From assembly GCA_017523305.1 (NCBI GenBank), contig JAFWWV010000166.1:1-39477 (forward strand): a stretch of DNA of 39,477 nt, in the 5' to 3' direction. The translations under genes were made by a program, and so were the position numbers. This document shows, piece after piece, positions 1-9,769 of the stretch; within the stretch, counting starts at the first letter, position 1; each line of letters begins with the position of its first letter. Source of the DNA: Clostridia bacterium (GTDB lineage Bacteria; Bacillota; Clostridia; Christensenellales; UBA1242). The notes under the pieces were generated by a model. That model was not told the origin of the DNA. It saw nothing but the letters and a program-made list of their open reading frames with translations, and searched no databases.

Positions 1-1
1 A

Positions 2-3000
2 AGTATATACCATTACGTAATGGAAGAGTCTTCTCGTCCATATTTTTTGTTGTCTTCTTCAAAAGAACATGACACTGAACTTTATAATACTTCTGTTGTT
101 TTTAAATTTAATGATAGCGATGGCAAAGTTGCTGGTGCAAACACTATTCCTAACTCTGCAGGTTTTGTAAATATTGATGCTAAAGTAAACGGAACAACTA
201 TTGCTGTTGAAAGAGATTCTTCAAACGCTACTACAGATGATACTAGTGTTGTTTTTTCTGTTAACTTACAAGCTCTTACCGATCCAGACAATACTGCTAG
301 ATGCCCTATGATTAATGCTGTTGATTATCTTGGTGGTAATGGTGTTGATAATAAAACATCTTTTAGAACTGGTTTATACGAATTTAAAATTGAATACAGT
401 TATAAAGATAATGTTGCTAATGTTTCTAACAAATGCGTATTTACAATTTCTTTCTATATTCTTGATTATAGAGATTACATTGATGTTGATGCTACTTCTC
501 CATTTGTTTTTGAAAACACAGACACATTTTTCATTGATGCTAAAGATACAAACTACGAATTATTTAACTATAACTATGAAAAAACACCTATTGTAAAAAT
601 AGATGCTACAAAATTTGGTTTTAGTTTTACATATACTTCAGGTTACACAAACCACATTTTTAGATATAAAAATTTTGTTTATGATTACACTCCAGACAGA
701 ATTTTAAACAACAACTACCCTGACGGAACAAAAACTGGTAGCGTTGTTGTAGGTTTAAAAGATAGTGAAAAAACTTATACAATTAACACCTATAAACAAG
801 GTACTAACTATTACGTTGCTAAATTTGATGTAACAGACTTTGCAGAAAAATTTATCATACCAAATAAGTTAAATACCACTTTCCAAGGTACATACTCTTT
901 TGATTTAGATTTCTTAATTCAAAACGCAACTACTTATACTGTAGTAGATAAACTTTTATTTGATAATATCCCAGAAAAAATATCAAATCAAAAAATGGTT
1001 TTATTTGGTTACGAATTAAAATACTATGATCAAAACCCAAATTCTAGCACATATTTACAAGACGTTACATTAAAAAATGATGTTACTCACACAAACTTTA
1101 TTTCATACAACTCTGCAACTGTAGGTAATTCTATTGGTAACGATACTGGATATATGATTGATATTCCTGACTATATTGCTATTACAGACCAAGCTCCATT
1201 AAGATTTCACAGTTTTGGTAATTTAATGCCTAACTACTCTTCTTCTTTCTTAATGTATGATTACAAAACAACATCAGAGCAAGAAATTTTAGATAAATTC
1301 AATGATATTATTGATGAATCTTCTGACCCAAATACAAAAACTAACCTTGCAAACAGTATTGATGCAGAAATAATTTCAAATTCAAGAACATATCTTCAAG
1401 GTTCTTCTATTTCTGGTGACGGAATTAGAATTATGAAACTTGATTATCAATTATCTATTCCTGTTGCTATTGGTGAAAACTCAAATATTGAATATCGTAC
1501 AATTAGTGGTTTTCAATATGTTGTTTTTGAAGTAAACAATACAGTTCAAAATCTTTACATTCAAGCAGTTGAAGATGATTTGGCTTATGATTTTGATTAC
1601 TTTACAAACAAAGATGTAAGGGTTAATTTAGAAGAAAAACCAAATACATTCTTTGCTCCTGTTCAAGTAACATTTGCTTATTCATCAACATTTAAACGTG
1701 ACGAAATAAGTTCTACTGGTACTTTAACTTTAAAGAAAGATAATCAAGACAATTTTGAATATACTATCAATAACAAAAATTATGTTTACTATGTAACTGC
1801 TCAAGCAAATAACTTTACTTTTAATACTAGTGGTTATTACAAAGTAACAATTAGAAGTGTTATTTCAAACGTACCTAAAACACACTCTTTTGTAATTGAT
1901 AAAACTGATTTTACAAATGTTGTACTTAATAAAGCTGTGCTTAATGGTACTAACTATGTAAAAAGTGCTACTACCCTTTCTTCTTCACTTTTAAATTCAA
2001 GTTCTAGCGAATATTTAAAATATGATTTATTTGTTTCTAACTGTGCTTTCACTTTAAGTTGGAAAGAAAAACCAAGTGGTGCAAGTTCAAGCAGTTTTGT
2101 TTATTATATGGAAACAACTGAAGATACTTCTTATGCAGAATCTTCTTTATTCAAAACACTTAATAACGAATACTGGCTTACAAATGGTTTAAAATTCTCA
2201 ACATTAAGTAGTGCTATTGATAACTATCAAAATAGCGTACACATTAAGAGTGATGGCTCTTCTGGTCAATTCTTACAACCTACAAACTATTTTAACAAAG
2301 ATGGTATTTATTACTTCTATGTTTTTGATGAAGCTGGAAACTTCTTTACTAGAATTGTTTTAATTGATACTTCCCTTTCAACATCTTTACAAGGAAAATG
2401 GGACGGCAGTGAAGAAAATTCAAATTGGATTAATACTTTTGACCCAGTTAAAAACCCAGCAAACTATGTAAATGAAGATACAACAATTTACTTTGGTTCT
2501 CACAAAGCTTTAAGAATGCCTGATATGTCAGAAGATATAAAAATTGAATTTGAAGACACAAGCTTTACAAGAGCTTATGACTTAAGTGACAATGGCAAAC
2601 TTAAAACAACAAAACCACCTATTACATTTATGTTCTATGCTGATGTATTAAATAACCTTACAAACTACATCAAAAATACAACTTTTGAAAGTTTAATAGG
2701 TTCTGCCCCAACAGGAAGTTACTTAACACTTAAAAATACATTGTTAGAATATAGAAAAGAACCTACTGCTGTTGACCTTGAAACTGAACAAGTTTTAGAA
2801 CCAGTTACAACAGGCGTTGTTACCGAAATTTACAAAGCAAAAATTTTCACAAAAAATGATGGTTCTGGAAAAAGCAAATATAACTTCTATGACGAAGCTT
2901 ATTATGATTTCACCATTACAAATATAAACGGCAAACAAATGTTAAAACAAATTTGTATGAATTTTGATATGGTTCAAGGTACATTCTACGCTTACGGAAA

Positions 3001-6000
3001 TGACGAAGGCGACAATGATGAACATTTGATTAGAAAAAATTCTGCAACAAACTTAAATGTTTTAAAATTTGAATACAATAAACTTGTTGATGAAACTGCT
3101 GAATTCTACACATTAAAATCATTAACTTATGATTTCTACGAATTTGTTTTAGATGATAGTAATAGCAATTCTTCTGCTACTGCTTACCCATTTGCAAAAA
3201 CAGCTTCAAAGAAAGGTGAAGATTTACTTGCAGGACAAGTTCTTGATGAAGATAGAAGTATTTATATGATAGATCCTATCAACATCAGCCCTTCTAACGA
3301 ATCTGTTGCTGGTAAATATATTTTAACCAGAACTTATAAAGGTGGAACTCACAACTATATTGGTGGTGATGAAAACGATCCAACTAGTTATGAATATGTT
3401 GGTGAAGGTGGAAGTTATTATAAAAACGAAGATGATAAATTTATTAACTTATTTGAACTTGATAGTTTAGTAAGAAAATACATTGTTTATGTTGACCATA
3501 ATGGTATTATCACTTCTACTTATATGATAAGAGAAGATGGTCAAGAAAATATAAGAGAAGTTGGTGACAAAATTTCAATCACATTAAGTAATGCTCTTGA
3601 TGAAGAATGGAATTTTAAAGAATTCTTCTTAACATCTTCTGGTACACTTTCATTAGATACAAATAAAGTTCCTGTAAAAATCAACATTCCTTTAAGTAAA
3701 TATTTTGCTTACTACAATGCTGTTAATGATAACTTATATAGCAAATTAAATTTTGCTAAATTACAAATAAGCATTTTCTATGCAAGATCAATTTACTCAG
3801 AATGGATTGAATATAAGATTGATGGTTATGACAACACAACAGGTTTATGTACTTGTTCAAAACTTGTTTCTCAAGCAAACCCTAACGGTTATTTAATCTT
3901 TAATGCAGAAGGTACATACAGAATTGAAATAAAAGATGGTACTGGTTATAGTGATGTAACAGTTAATACTACTGATGCAAACAATCTATTCCCTACTACT
4001 TATATTTACACATTTGAAATTTCTCACACTGCACCTTACTCAAATATGTATACTTCTACATATAATTATCAAAAAGATAAATTTGAAACTACTTTAATTA
4101 CAAATGAAGATGCTTCAAACAATTTTGCAACAAATATCAAAAAAGCTAACGATAATGGTAAAGATAACAACCAAGTTTATGCAACCTGGAGCGACCCTAT
4201 CACACCATACAACGCAAAAGTAAACCAAATTGATATTGAAGTTCTTGATAACAAAACAAAAACAACAATTAGTATTGATTTAAAGAAAATTAACTTTTTT
4301 GCAGTTGCTTCAAGTGCAGAACAACTTGTTGACCTTTCTTCAATAGCAAATTCTTCATTTATTATTTACTTTAAAGTTGCTTTCTTTGAAGATGATGAAA
4401 CCCCTGCTGTATATGATAATCAAAATTACTATAGATATACTTATACTATTTCTGTAGATATTACCAAAGAATATGTTTATAGTTTAACATTATCATATGT
4501 TTCTGATTCTACTCAAAATCAAACTTATGTAGATAATAATGGTAAAAGTTATGCAGATACTCTTTACACACTTACTATTGATAGAACAAAACCATTTACA
4601 AATATTGATAGTTTGTTAAAATCTGAAGACTTTTTACAACAATACTACACTTCTTCAAATATTAACGATTTTAAAGAAGAAAAATTTAATGTAGCTAATC
4701 TTGAAAATACTCCTTCAGCTTTCTCATATACATTTGGTGTAAGCAATTCTTATAGATTAACTTATAACAATGCTGATACTGCTTCATACTTCTATGTAAG
4801 AAATTATAATAATTATGAAGACCAATACATTAGTATTACACCTGATATGGTTGATACTGTATATGAACAAAATAAAGCTTATTACACAGACTTCTCTGCT
4901 TTCTCAATTAACTATCCAAGATTTACAGAAGTTGGTTTAAGCAACAATATTATCTCTGTAGGAGCTTATAACTGGTATAAAATTGATTATAGCGCTAACG
5001 AATCATTATATAATTTAATTGCAAGAGCAATTAATGATACTACTCCAACAGGTTTCTTTGAAATTATTGAAAAAGACCTTGCAGGCAACTTTAGATGCTA
5101 TACAGTTTACTTTACTGAATACACCCCTGCTACAAATTACTTATTGTTATTTATTGATGGTTACAACGAACAAGGTTATTCAAAAGTTGATAACGACTCA
5201 GATAATAACATTACAGCAAAACTTATGTTTGAGTTAACAGAACTTGAAACTAAATTTGGCTGGGGTAAATTATCAATCAAAAACGAAACAATGGATGCTG
5301 TTTATCCACAAACAATTAACTTCACTCCTTTTGATAGTTTTAATACTATAGAAGATAGAATTGCTAGTTTAAACGAGTTCTTCCAATGCGATTTTGATTC
5401 AAGATTTAGTATTACATTAAGCAAATATAATGCTTCTTACCCAAGCATTACAAGATACATTAACATTATTACTAACGAAAGCACAGCTAAACTTGCTGCC
5501 CCAGTTATTGAAGAAGTTGTTAATGTTTCTACAGGTACTGTTTCTTACAACTTAAAATTCCCTGCTTATACAAGTAAATCTGTATTATACCTTGAAAGTT
5601 TAAAATTAAATGTTTTACAAGGTAACGTATGGCAAAACTTATATAACATAACAGGTAAAAACAATGTTCCTGAAAAAATTACTAACCTAAACAAAGGTAT
5701 TTACCAAGCAATTTACCAAGATAACTATAATAAAGAAAATTCTTATTCTTATATAATTTATGTTGGCGAATATTACATTAATGATTTTAATACTGAATAT
5801 AACTTTGAATATTCAACTTACCAATATGATACAGAAAATAACATATATTATAGTGGTGGTAAAATTAATGTAACTTACGAAGCAAACATCTACTCTGTTT
5901 GGGTTAATGGTGAAATTATTTCAGGCAATAGCCTTAGAGAATCTTTATCAGATAAATTAGGCAATTACAATTGCAAAACATTTGAATTATTACCTAACTA

Positions 6001-8284
6001 TAACTATAAAGATATTCCTGCTAATGAACGTGTTGGTGGCGAAACTTACTATGAAGTAGTTTATAGAGATATTACAGACAATTCAATTCAAAAAACATTC
6101 ACATTTATAATTTATAACGCCCTTCCAGAAATTACATTAACTAACGCTTATGGTGGTGATGTTACTTCTACCCTAGAAGAAAGTTCTTCTCAAATAACAA
6201 GTTCTATTGTTTATATTGATTGGGGCGAAATTAAAAATTGTGATTTTGATGAATTAAACGATAGCGATACAAACTTCGTTTCAACTGGTATTCTTTATAC
6301 TAAAAACCAAAATGGTGAGTACAAAAATGGTGTAATTATTTCAAGAGGTCAAAATATAACCGAAGAAGGATATTACAAACTTCAACTTAAAAACAGCAAA
6401 CTTGGTAACTATAGAGAAATTTACTTTGTTATTCAATTTGGTGATTTCCCACTTTACACAGTAACTGTTAATGATGATTTTATTAATCCTTCAAGTTTAG
6501 AAACTTTTGATTTAACATCAACTAGTGAAAACCATTTAGCAAAATCATCTCTTGATGCTACCCCAACAACAATTATTGATGTTATTTATTCTGCTATGAC
6601 TCAATTAAATCTTTCTGGCGAATTAAATACTTCTGATTATCAATCATTAAAAAGTCAATTAGGTTATAAAGGTGGTTATTTTGATGCTACAACTGTTGGT
6701 ATTGCAAGTTTAAATAATATTCCACACTATTACACAATCGAAAATGCTGAGATTGTTTATAACAGCAACATCGAACTTAATATTGTAGAATTCTGTTTTA
6801 ACAACAATACTTTACAAGAAGCTTACAAAATGACAAGCGATTCTGATAACCCTACCCCATCAAATGTAGGTGGTAATTATTGGACAACAATCTATTTAGT
6901 TTATAACTTAGATGGTCCAATTAGAATTGAATTCTTTGCTGTAACAAAAGTTCCAAAAACAAGTTCACTTTTAATTGAAGATTTCTCATTTGAAAATGAA
7001 TTCTCAAATAGTACAGTTTCTGTAATTTTAAGCAAAAACACAACTAAGTACACATTAACAAATAAAGAAATTAAAGAAAGTGATATAACTCTTATTTGGA
7101 GAAAATTAAATACTGCTACAACAACTTGGTATAACCAAGGTAACAATGTTTATATTAGCGATAAATACGGCGTTGAAACCGAATATACAGCCTTAGATTG
7201 CTTTGCTCACTCAGTAAAAGACAATAAAGAATATATTTCAACAACAATTACTGGTTCAGGTACACATAACTTGTTATTTAAAGACTTGGCTGGTAACACA
7301 CATCAATTTGCTTCAAACACTTATGCTCCACAAGATTTCTATACTATTTATTTAATTGACTCAGTTATTTATCATATTAACTATCAAGATAAAGATTATA
7401 ACCCAATTCAATATGGTGTATTTAACAATAAATTGTCTTTACAAATTGATCAAGAATATATTTTAAATTACTCTAACTTAAATATGGTTGTAACCAGAAA
7501 CGGTAATTTATATAACGGTTATACAAAAGAAGATGATTATAGATATTTATTTACTGAATCAGGCAGATATACCGTTCAAATTACAGCTTTATATGGTTCA
7601 GAAAAAAGTAGTCTTAACCCAGTAATGTATAACTTCACTATTATTAATAGCAACTCAGCAAGACTTGCTTATGAATTTATAGAAATTTCTGGTTATGAAA
7701 TTTTAAAGGTTATAAGAAATAATGAAGATATTACTGATAACTTTAGAAATGCAGATGGAAAAGTATTATCATTATTCATTTCTTCATCTTCAAGTTTAAG
7801 TGGTAACGGTTTATATACAATTACTATGAAATATGGTAAAAAAGCAACCGATACACTTACCTACTCATTCTCAATTAACAACTATGTTCCAACATTATCA
7901 TGTAACGTAGCTCCAGGCGAAACAACAACAGGTAGTATCGTTGTTTCATATAACCCAAGTACAATTTATGAACAACTTGGTGAATGTTATATTAAAGTAT
8001 TAACTTACAATACAGATAGTAAAACATTCTACAATTACACTACAATAACTATTGATGAAAATAGTTTTGTTAATACAAACGCTAAGAGTTTTGAAATTAC
8101 AAGATCAAATTCATACTTTATTCAAGTACAAACAAAGAACGGAAACACTGTTTCAAGCTTCAGGGTAAATAAAAAAGACCCACTCAATGCTGTTGCTATT
8201 ATAATTATCGTAGTTGCAGTTATTGCAGTAGTTATCTTAATTATCGTAGTTGTAAAATTAAGAACTAAGATGAAAATTAAATAA
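2..8284 (+). CDS. Giant Ig-like repeat surface protein, N-terminus outside the window
   Basis: I do not recognise a named family. At least 2,760 codons are visible and the frame stays open to the window edge, so the ATG at position 20, which has no ribosome binding site, is probably internal. The protein is rich in Asn, Thr, Ser and Tyr and almost certainly extracellular. It carries repeated beta-type modules with the D-x-AGN signature of bacterial Ig-like domains (near residues 769, 1687 and 2423, counted from the ATG). Junction motifs of the I-D-x-T-x-P type recur, for example IDRTKPFTN near 1518 and SHTAPYSN near 1331. One hydrophobic helix lies at about 2724-2745, followed by a short basic tail (KLRTKMKIK), so it would be membrane-anchored with the bulk outside. 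There is no LPxTG sortase motif. Adhesin or envelope scaffold roles are inference from architecture only. It is alone on its strand and ends at a strong terminator. Confidence 0.85.
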   Translation, partial: SIYHYVMEESSRPYFLLSSSKEHDTELYNTSVVFKFNDSDGKVAGANTIPNSAGFVNIDAKVNGTTIAVERDSSNATTDDTSVVFSVNLQALTDPDNTARCPMINAVDYLGGNGVDNKTSFRTGLYEFKIEYSYKDNVANVSNKCVFTISFYILDYRDYIDVDATSPFVFENTDTFFIDAKDTNYELFNYNYEKTPIVKIDATKFGFSFTYTSGYTNHIFRYKNFVYDYTPDRILNNNYPDGTKTGSVVVGLKDSEKTYTINTYKQGTNYYVAKFDVTDFAEKFIIPNKLNTTFQGTYSFDLDFLIQNATTYTVVDKLLFDNIPEKISNQKMVLFGYELKYYDQNPNSSTYLQDVTLKNDVTHTNFISYNSATVGNSIGNDTGYMIDIPDYIAITDQAPLRFHSFGNLMPNYSSSFLMYDYKTTSEQEILDKFNDIIDESSDPNTKTNLANSIDAEIISNSRTYLQGSSISGDGIRIMKLDYQLSIPVAIGENSNIEYRTISGFQYVVFEVNNTVQNLYIQAVEDDLAYDFDYFTNKDVRVNLEEKPNTFFAPVQVTFAYSSTFKRDEISSTGTLTLKKDNQDNFEYTINNKNYVYYVTAQANNFTFNTSGYYKVTIRSVISNVPKTHSFVIDKTDFTNVVLNKAVLNGTNYVKSATTLSSSLLNSSSSEYLKYDLFVSNCAFTLSWKEKPSGASSSSFVYYMETTEDTSYAESSLFKTLNNEYWLTNGLKFSTLSSAIDNYQNSVHIKSDGSSGQFLQPTNYFNKDGIYYFYVFDEAGNFFTRIVLIDTSLSTSLQGKWDGSEENSNWINTFDPVKNPANYVNEDTTIYFGSHKALRMPDMSEDIKIEFEDTSFTRAYDLSDNGKLKTTKPPITFMFYADVLNNLTNYIKNTTFESLIGSAPTGSYLTLKNTLLEYRKEPTAVDLETEQVLEPVTTGVVTEIYKAKIFTKNDGSGKSKYNFYDEAYYDFTITNINGKQMLKQICMNFDMVQGTFYAYGNDEGDNDEHLIRKNSATNLNVLKFEYNKLVDETAEFYTLKSLTYDFYEFVLDDSNSNSSATAYPFAKTASKKGEDLLAGQVLDEDRSIYMIDPINISPSNESVAGKYILTRTYKGGTHNYIGGDENDPTSYEYVGEGGSYYKNEDDKFINLFELDSLVRKYIVYVDHNGIITSTYMIREDGQENIREVGDKISITLSNALDEEWNFKEFFLTSSGTLSLDTNKVPVKINIPLSKYFAYYNAVNDNLYSKLNFAKLQISIFYARSIYSEWIEYKIDGYDNTTGLCTCSKLVSQANPNGYLIFNAEGTYRIEIKDGTGYSDVTVNTTDANNLFPTTYIYTFEISHTAPYSNMYTSTYNYQKDKFETTLITNEDASNNFATNIKKANDNGKDNNQVYATWSDPITPYNAKVNQIDIEVLDNKTKTTISIDLKKINFFAVASSAEQLVDLSSIANSSFIIYFKVAFFEDDETPAVYDNQNYYRYTYTISVDITKEYVYSLTLSYVSDSTQNQTYVDNNGKSYADTLYTLTIDRTKPFTNIDSLLKSEDFLQQYYTSSNINDFKEEKFNVANLENTPSAFSYTFGVSNSYRLTYNNADTASYFYVRNYNNYEDQYISITPDMVDTVYEQNKAYYTDFSAFSINYPRFTEVGLSNNIISVGAYNWYKIDYSANESLYNLIARAINDTTPTGFFEIIEKDLAGNFRCYTVYFTEYTPATNYLLLFIDGYNEQGYSKVDNDSDNNITAKLMFELTELETKFGWGKLSIKNETMDAVYPQTINFTPFDSFNTIEDRIASLNEFFQCDFDSRFSITLSKYNASYPSITRYINIITNESTAKLAAPVIEEVVNVSTGTVSYNLKFPAYTSKSVLYLESLKLNVLQGNVWQNLYNITGKNNVPEKITNLNKGIYQAIYQDNYNKENSYSYIIYVGEYYINDFNTEYNFEYSTYQYDTENNIYYSGGKINVTYEANIYSVWVNGEIISGNSLRESLSDKLGNYNCKTFELLPNYNYKDIPANERVGGETYYEVVYRDITDNSIQKTFTFIIYNALPEITLTNAYGGDVTSTLEESSSQITSSIVYIDWGEIKNCDFDELNDSDTNFVSTGILYTKNQNGEYKNGVIISRGQNITEEGYYKLQLKNSKLGNYREIYFVIQFGDFPLYTVTVNDDFINPSSLETFDLTSTSENHLAKSSLDATPTTIIDVIYSAMTQLNLSGELNTSDYQSLKSQLGYKGGYFDATTVGIASLNNIPHYYTIENAEIVYNSNIELNIVEFCFNNNTLQEAYKMTSDSDNPTPSNVGGNYWTTIYLVYNLDGPIRIEFFAVTKVPKTSSLLIEDFSFENEFSNSTVSVILSKNTTKYTLTNKEIKESDITLIWRKLNTATTTWYNQGNNVYISDKYGVETEYTALDCFAHSVKDNKEYISTTITGSGTHNLLFKDLAGNTHQFASNTYAPQDFYTIYLIDSVIYHINYQDKDYNPIQYGVFNNKLSLQIDQEYILNYSNLNMVVTRNGNLYNGYTKEDDYRYLFTESGRYTVQITALYGSEKSSLNPVMYNFTIINSNSARLAYEFIEISGYEILKVIRNNEDITDNFRNADGKVLSLFISSSSSLSGNGLYTITMKYGKKATDTLTYSFSINNYVPTLSCNVAPGETTTGSIVVSYNPSTIYEQLGECYIKVLTYNTDSKTFYNYTTITIDENSFVNTNAKSFEITRSNSYFIQVQTKNGNTVSSFRVNKKDPLNAVAIIIIVVAVIAVVILIIVVVKLRTKMKIK

Positions 8285-8303
8285 CATAATACAAAATAAT
8301 AAT

Positions 8304-8343
8304 AAAAAAAGAAGTAGAATTTTTAATTTCTACTTCTTTTTTT
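8304..8343. terminator. Bidirectional terminator
   Basis: A perfect 16-bp stem (8304-8319 with 8328-8343) has GAAGTAGAA in its core and A-run/T-run flanks. It lies between the convergent stops of the giant protein and the Rho-like gene, so it can serve both strands. Confidence 0.85.
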
Positions 8344-8384
8344 TCTGTTACAAATCGTCTAAAATCATTATTTTTTATTAAATT

Positions 8385-9659
8385 TTAATAAATATATAAT
8401 TTATCTTTTATCCAATTATAAAAATTACAGTTCATATTATCTAGTTCGTTCTTTAAAAGATTTATAAAATTAGATTCTTCTTCAGTTTTTAAAAGCGAAC
8501 AAACTGTTACGCTGTTATCAAGTTCAGTCTTTCTAGCCAAACTTAATATAGAATAACAATTATTTAAAGAATTGTTTTTAATTTCTTCAGCGCTATATCC
8601 TAATGTAAAATTTTGATGCTTAATAATTTTTCTAATTTCATTTACAATAAATACAACATTTTTATTAAGTTCAACTAATCTTTTTACTCTTGAAACTGCT
8701 AAATTAACTGTTATATTGTTTTGTTTATCAGAATCACCCAAAAGCGTATAAAAATTTTCAAAATTAGGTTTATTTTCAAATAAAGATACATCTTCTGGCA
8801 AAGCATCTAAACATAAATTTACAAATACTGTATTTTCTTTTTCTTTTGTTTCTTTATTATAAAAAGAATCTACAAAATTTGAATAAAAGCGTAATGTAGT
8901 AGTTAAAAACACGTTTCTTGTGCCAGTGTACACTGAATCCATTCTATTTAAGTTTCCTGAATTATCTTTATCAAAGTGAACAAGAACGCCTTCATCTCTT
9001 TTAATTTTAATATTGTCAAAATCTAATCGTTCGTGATTAATTTCTGTTAACCCATTTACTGAGTCTACTGAAGCTAAATATTTTGTGTTTGTTGATGTTA
9101 CTTTTTTAGTACCACACTCAATTAAATCACCCGATTTAATGTTATAGGCGTTAATATAATTTTCAGGAACATAAATAACATTTTCTACATTTGAAGTTCT
9201 ACCTTCTTCAAAAATATAACCATATTCGTTATCAACAAGTAAAAAATAACCTTTTTCTTTTTCAAAACTTAATGGATTTTTATTTTCTTTAGAACTATCT
9301 ACTCCGTATGTAAAACCAGGACTTGCAAGAAAACTGAATCCATTTGTATTAGGTATATTTAAATCATATTTATTTTCGTCTGTTGAAGATTCTTGAATTT
9401 TTAATAAATCTTTATAACTTACAACATTTTCAACATTTGTTGGAACATATTTATGATTACTTAAATTTTTTGGTGGTCTACCTTGCCTACTCTTAGGCAT
9501 TTGTGGTTTTTCTTCACCATTAATTATTTTTAATATTTTTTCAATTAAAACTTCTTTTTTATAAATAGTTGGAGAATTTACACCCATTTCCCTAGCAATA
9601 TTTCTTAACTCAAAAATACTTGCTTGTCTCATTGAATATTCATCTAAGTAGTTATTCAT
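8385..9659 (-). CDS. Rho-like protein with a degenerate ATPase domain
   Basis: 424 aa from ATG 9659, preceded at 7 nt by AAAGGGGA (9667-9674); the in-frame GTG at 9695 is an unlikely start. Residues 10-48 look like the Rho N-terminal helical domain (S-I-F-E-L-R-N-I-A-R-E-M-G then S-P-T and K-K-E). A KSRQGRPPK AT-hook-like basic patch follows at 56-64. Residues 137-183 match the Rho RNA-binding OB fold (GYIFEEG, VIYVPENYI, IKSGDLIE). Further Rho landmarks can be aligned in order: SVNGL at 200-204, ALPEDV at 286-291 (for ERPEEV) and SRVKRLVELNKNVVFIVNEIRKI-like residues 323-345 (for the A/R-K-R-L-V-E stretch and Walker B). The Walker A lysine loop is absent: the equivalent area near 246-262 has no GxxxxGKT/S. 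The Walker B aspartate position is Asn340. It therefore should not hydrolyse ATP. The Rho assignment is my own alignment from memory; an RNA-binding or regulatory role is inference. Confidence 0.7.
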   Translation of the reverse strand: MNNYLDEYSMRQASIFELRNIAREMGVNSPTIYKKEVLIEKILKIINGEEKPQMPKSRQGRPPKNLSNHKYVPTNVENVVSYKDLLKIQESSTDENKYDLNIPNTNGFSFLASPGFTYGVDSSKENKNPLSFEKEKGYFLLVDNEYGYIFEEGRTSNVENVIYVPENYINAYNIKSGDLIECGTKKVTSTNTKYLASVDSVNGLTEINHERLDFDNIKIKRDEGVLVHFDKDNSGNLNRMDSVYTGTRNVFLTTTLRFYSNFVDSFYNKETKEKENTVFVNLCLDALPEDVSLFENKPNFENFYTLLGDSDKQNNITVNLAVSRVKRLVELNKNVVFIVNEIRKIIKHQNFTLGYSAEEIKNNSLNNCYSILSLARKTELDNSVTVCSLLKTEEESNFINLLKNELDNMNCNFYNWIKDKLYIY

Positions 9660-9666
9660 AAAAAAA

Positions 9667-9718
9667 TCCCCTTTACTTGTGTTTAGTATACACACTAAAA
9701 ACTTAAAAGTAAAGGGGA
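9667..9718 (-). terminator. Hairpin that is both ypeB terminator and cover of the Rho-like ribosome binding site
   Basis: Perfect 12-bp arms (9667-9678 and 9707-9718, core CCCCTTTACTT) enclose a 28-nt loop. The loop holds a nested 6-bp stem TTTAGT/ACTAAA (9682-9687 and 9694-9699). On the minus strand the outer stem is followed by six or seven T, as in an intrinsic terminator for ypeB. Its 3' arm contains the AAAGGGGA ribosome binding site of the Rho-like gene, so any transcript entering from ypeB would hide that site. Confidence 0.7.
9685..9713 (-). promoter_or_regulatory. Candidate promoter of the Rho-like gene inside the hairpin
   Basis: TTTACT (9708-9713), 17-nt spacer, TATACT (9685-9690) on the minus strand. 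The -35 lies in the hairpin arm and the -10 in its loop. A transcript starting here would lack the 5' arm and leave the ribosome binding site free. Confidence 0.5.
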
Positions 9719-9769
9719 ATAAATATTTTTTGATATTTTTTTAAAAAATAATTCAAAATTTAAATTTCA

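Noticed and set aside
20..22. Position 20 as the true start of the giant protein
   Set aside because: The frame is open upstream to the window edge, no ribosome binding site is seen and no signal peptide follows.
9660..9695. GTG start extending the Rho-like gene by 12 codons
   Set aside because: These codons overlap the hairpin, promoter and AAAGGGGA site; the ATG at 9659 has ideal spacing.
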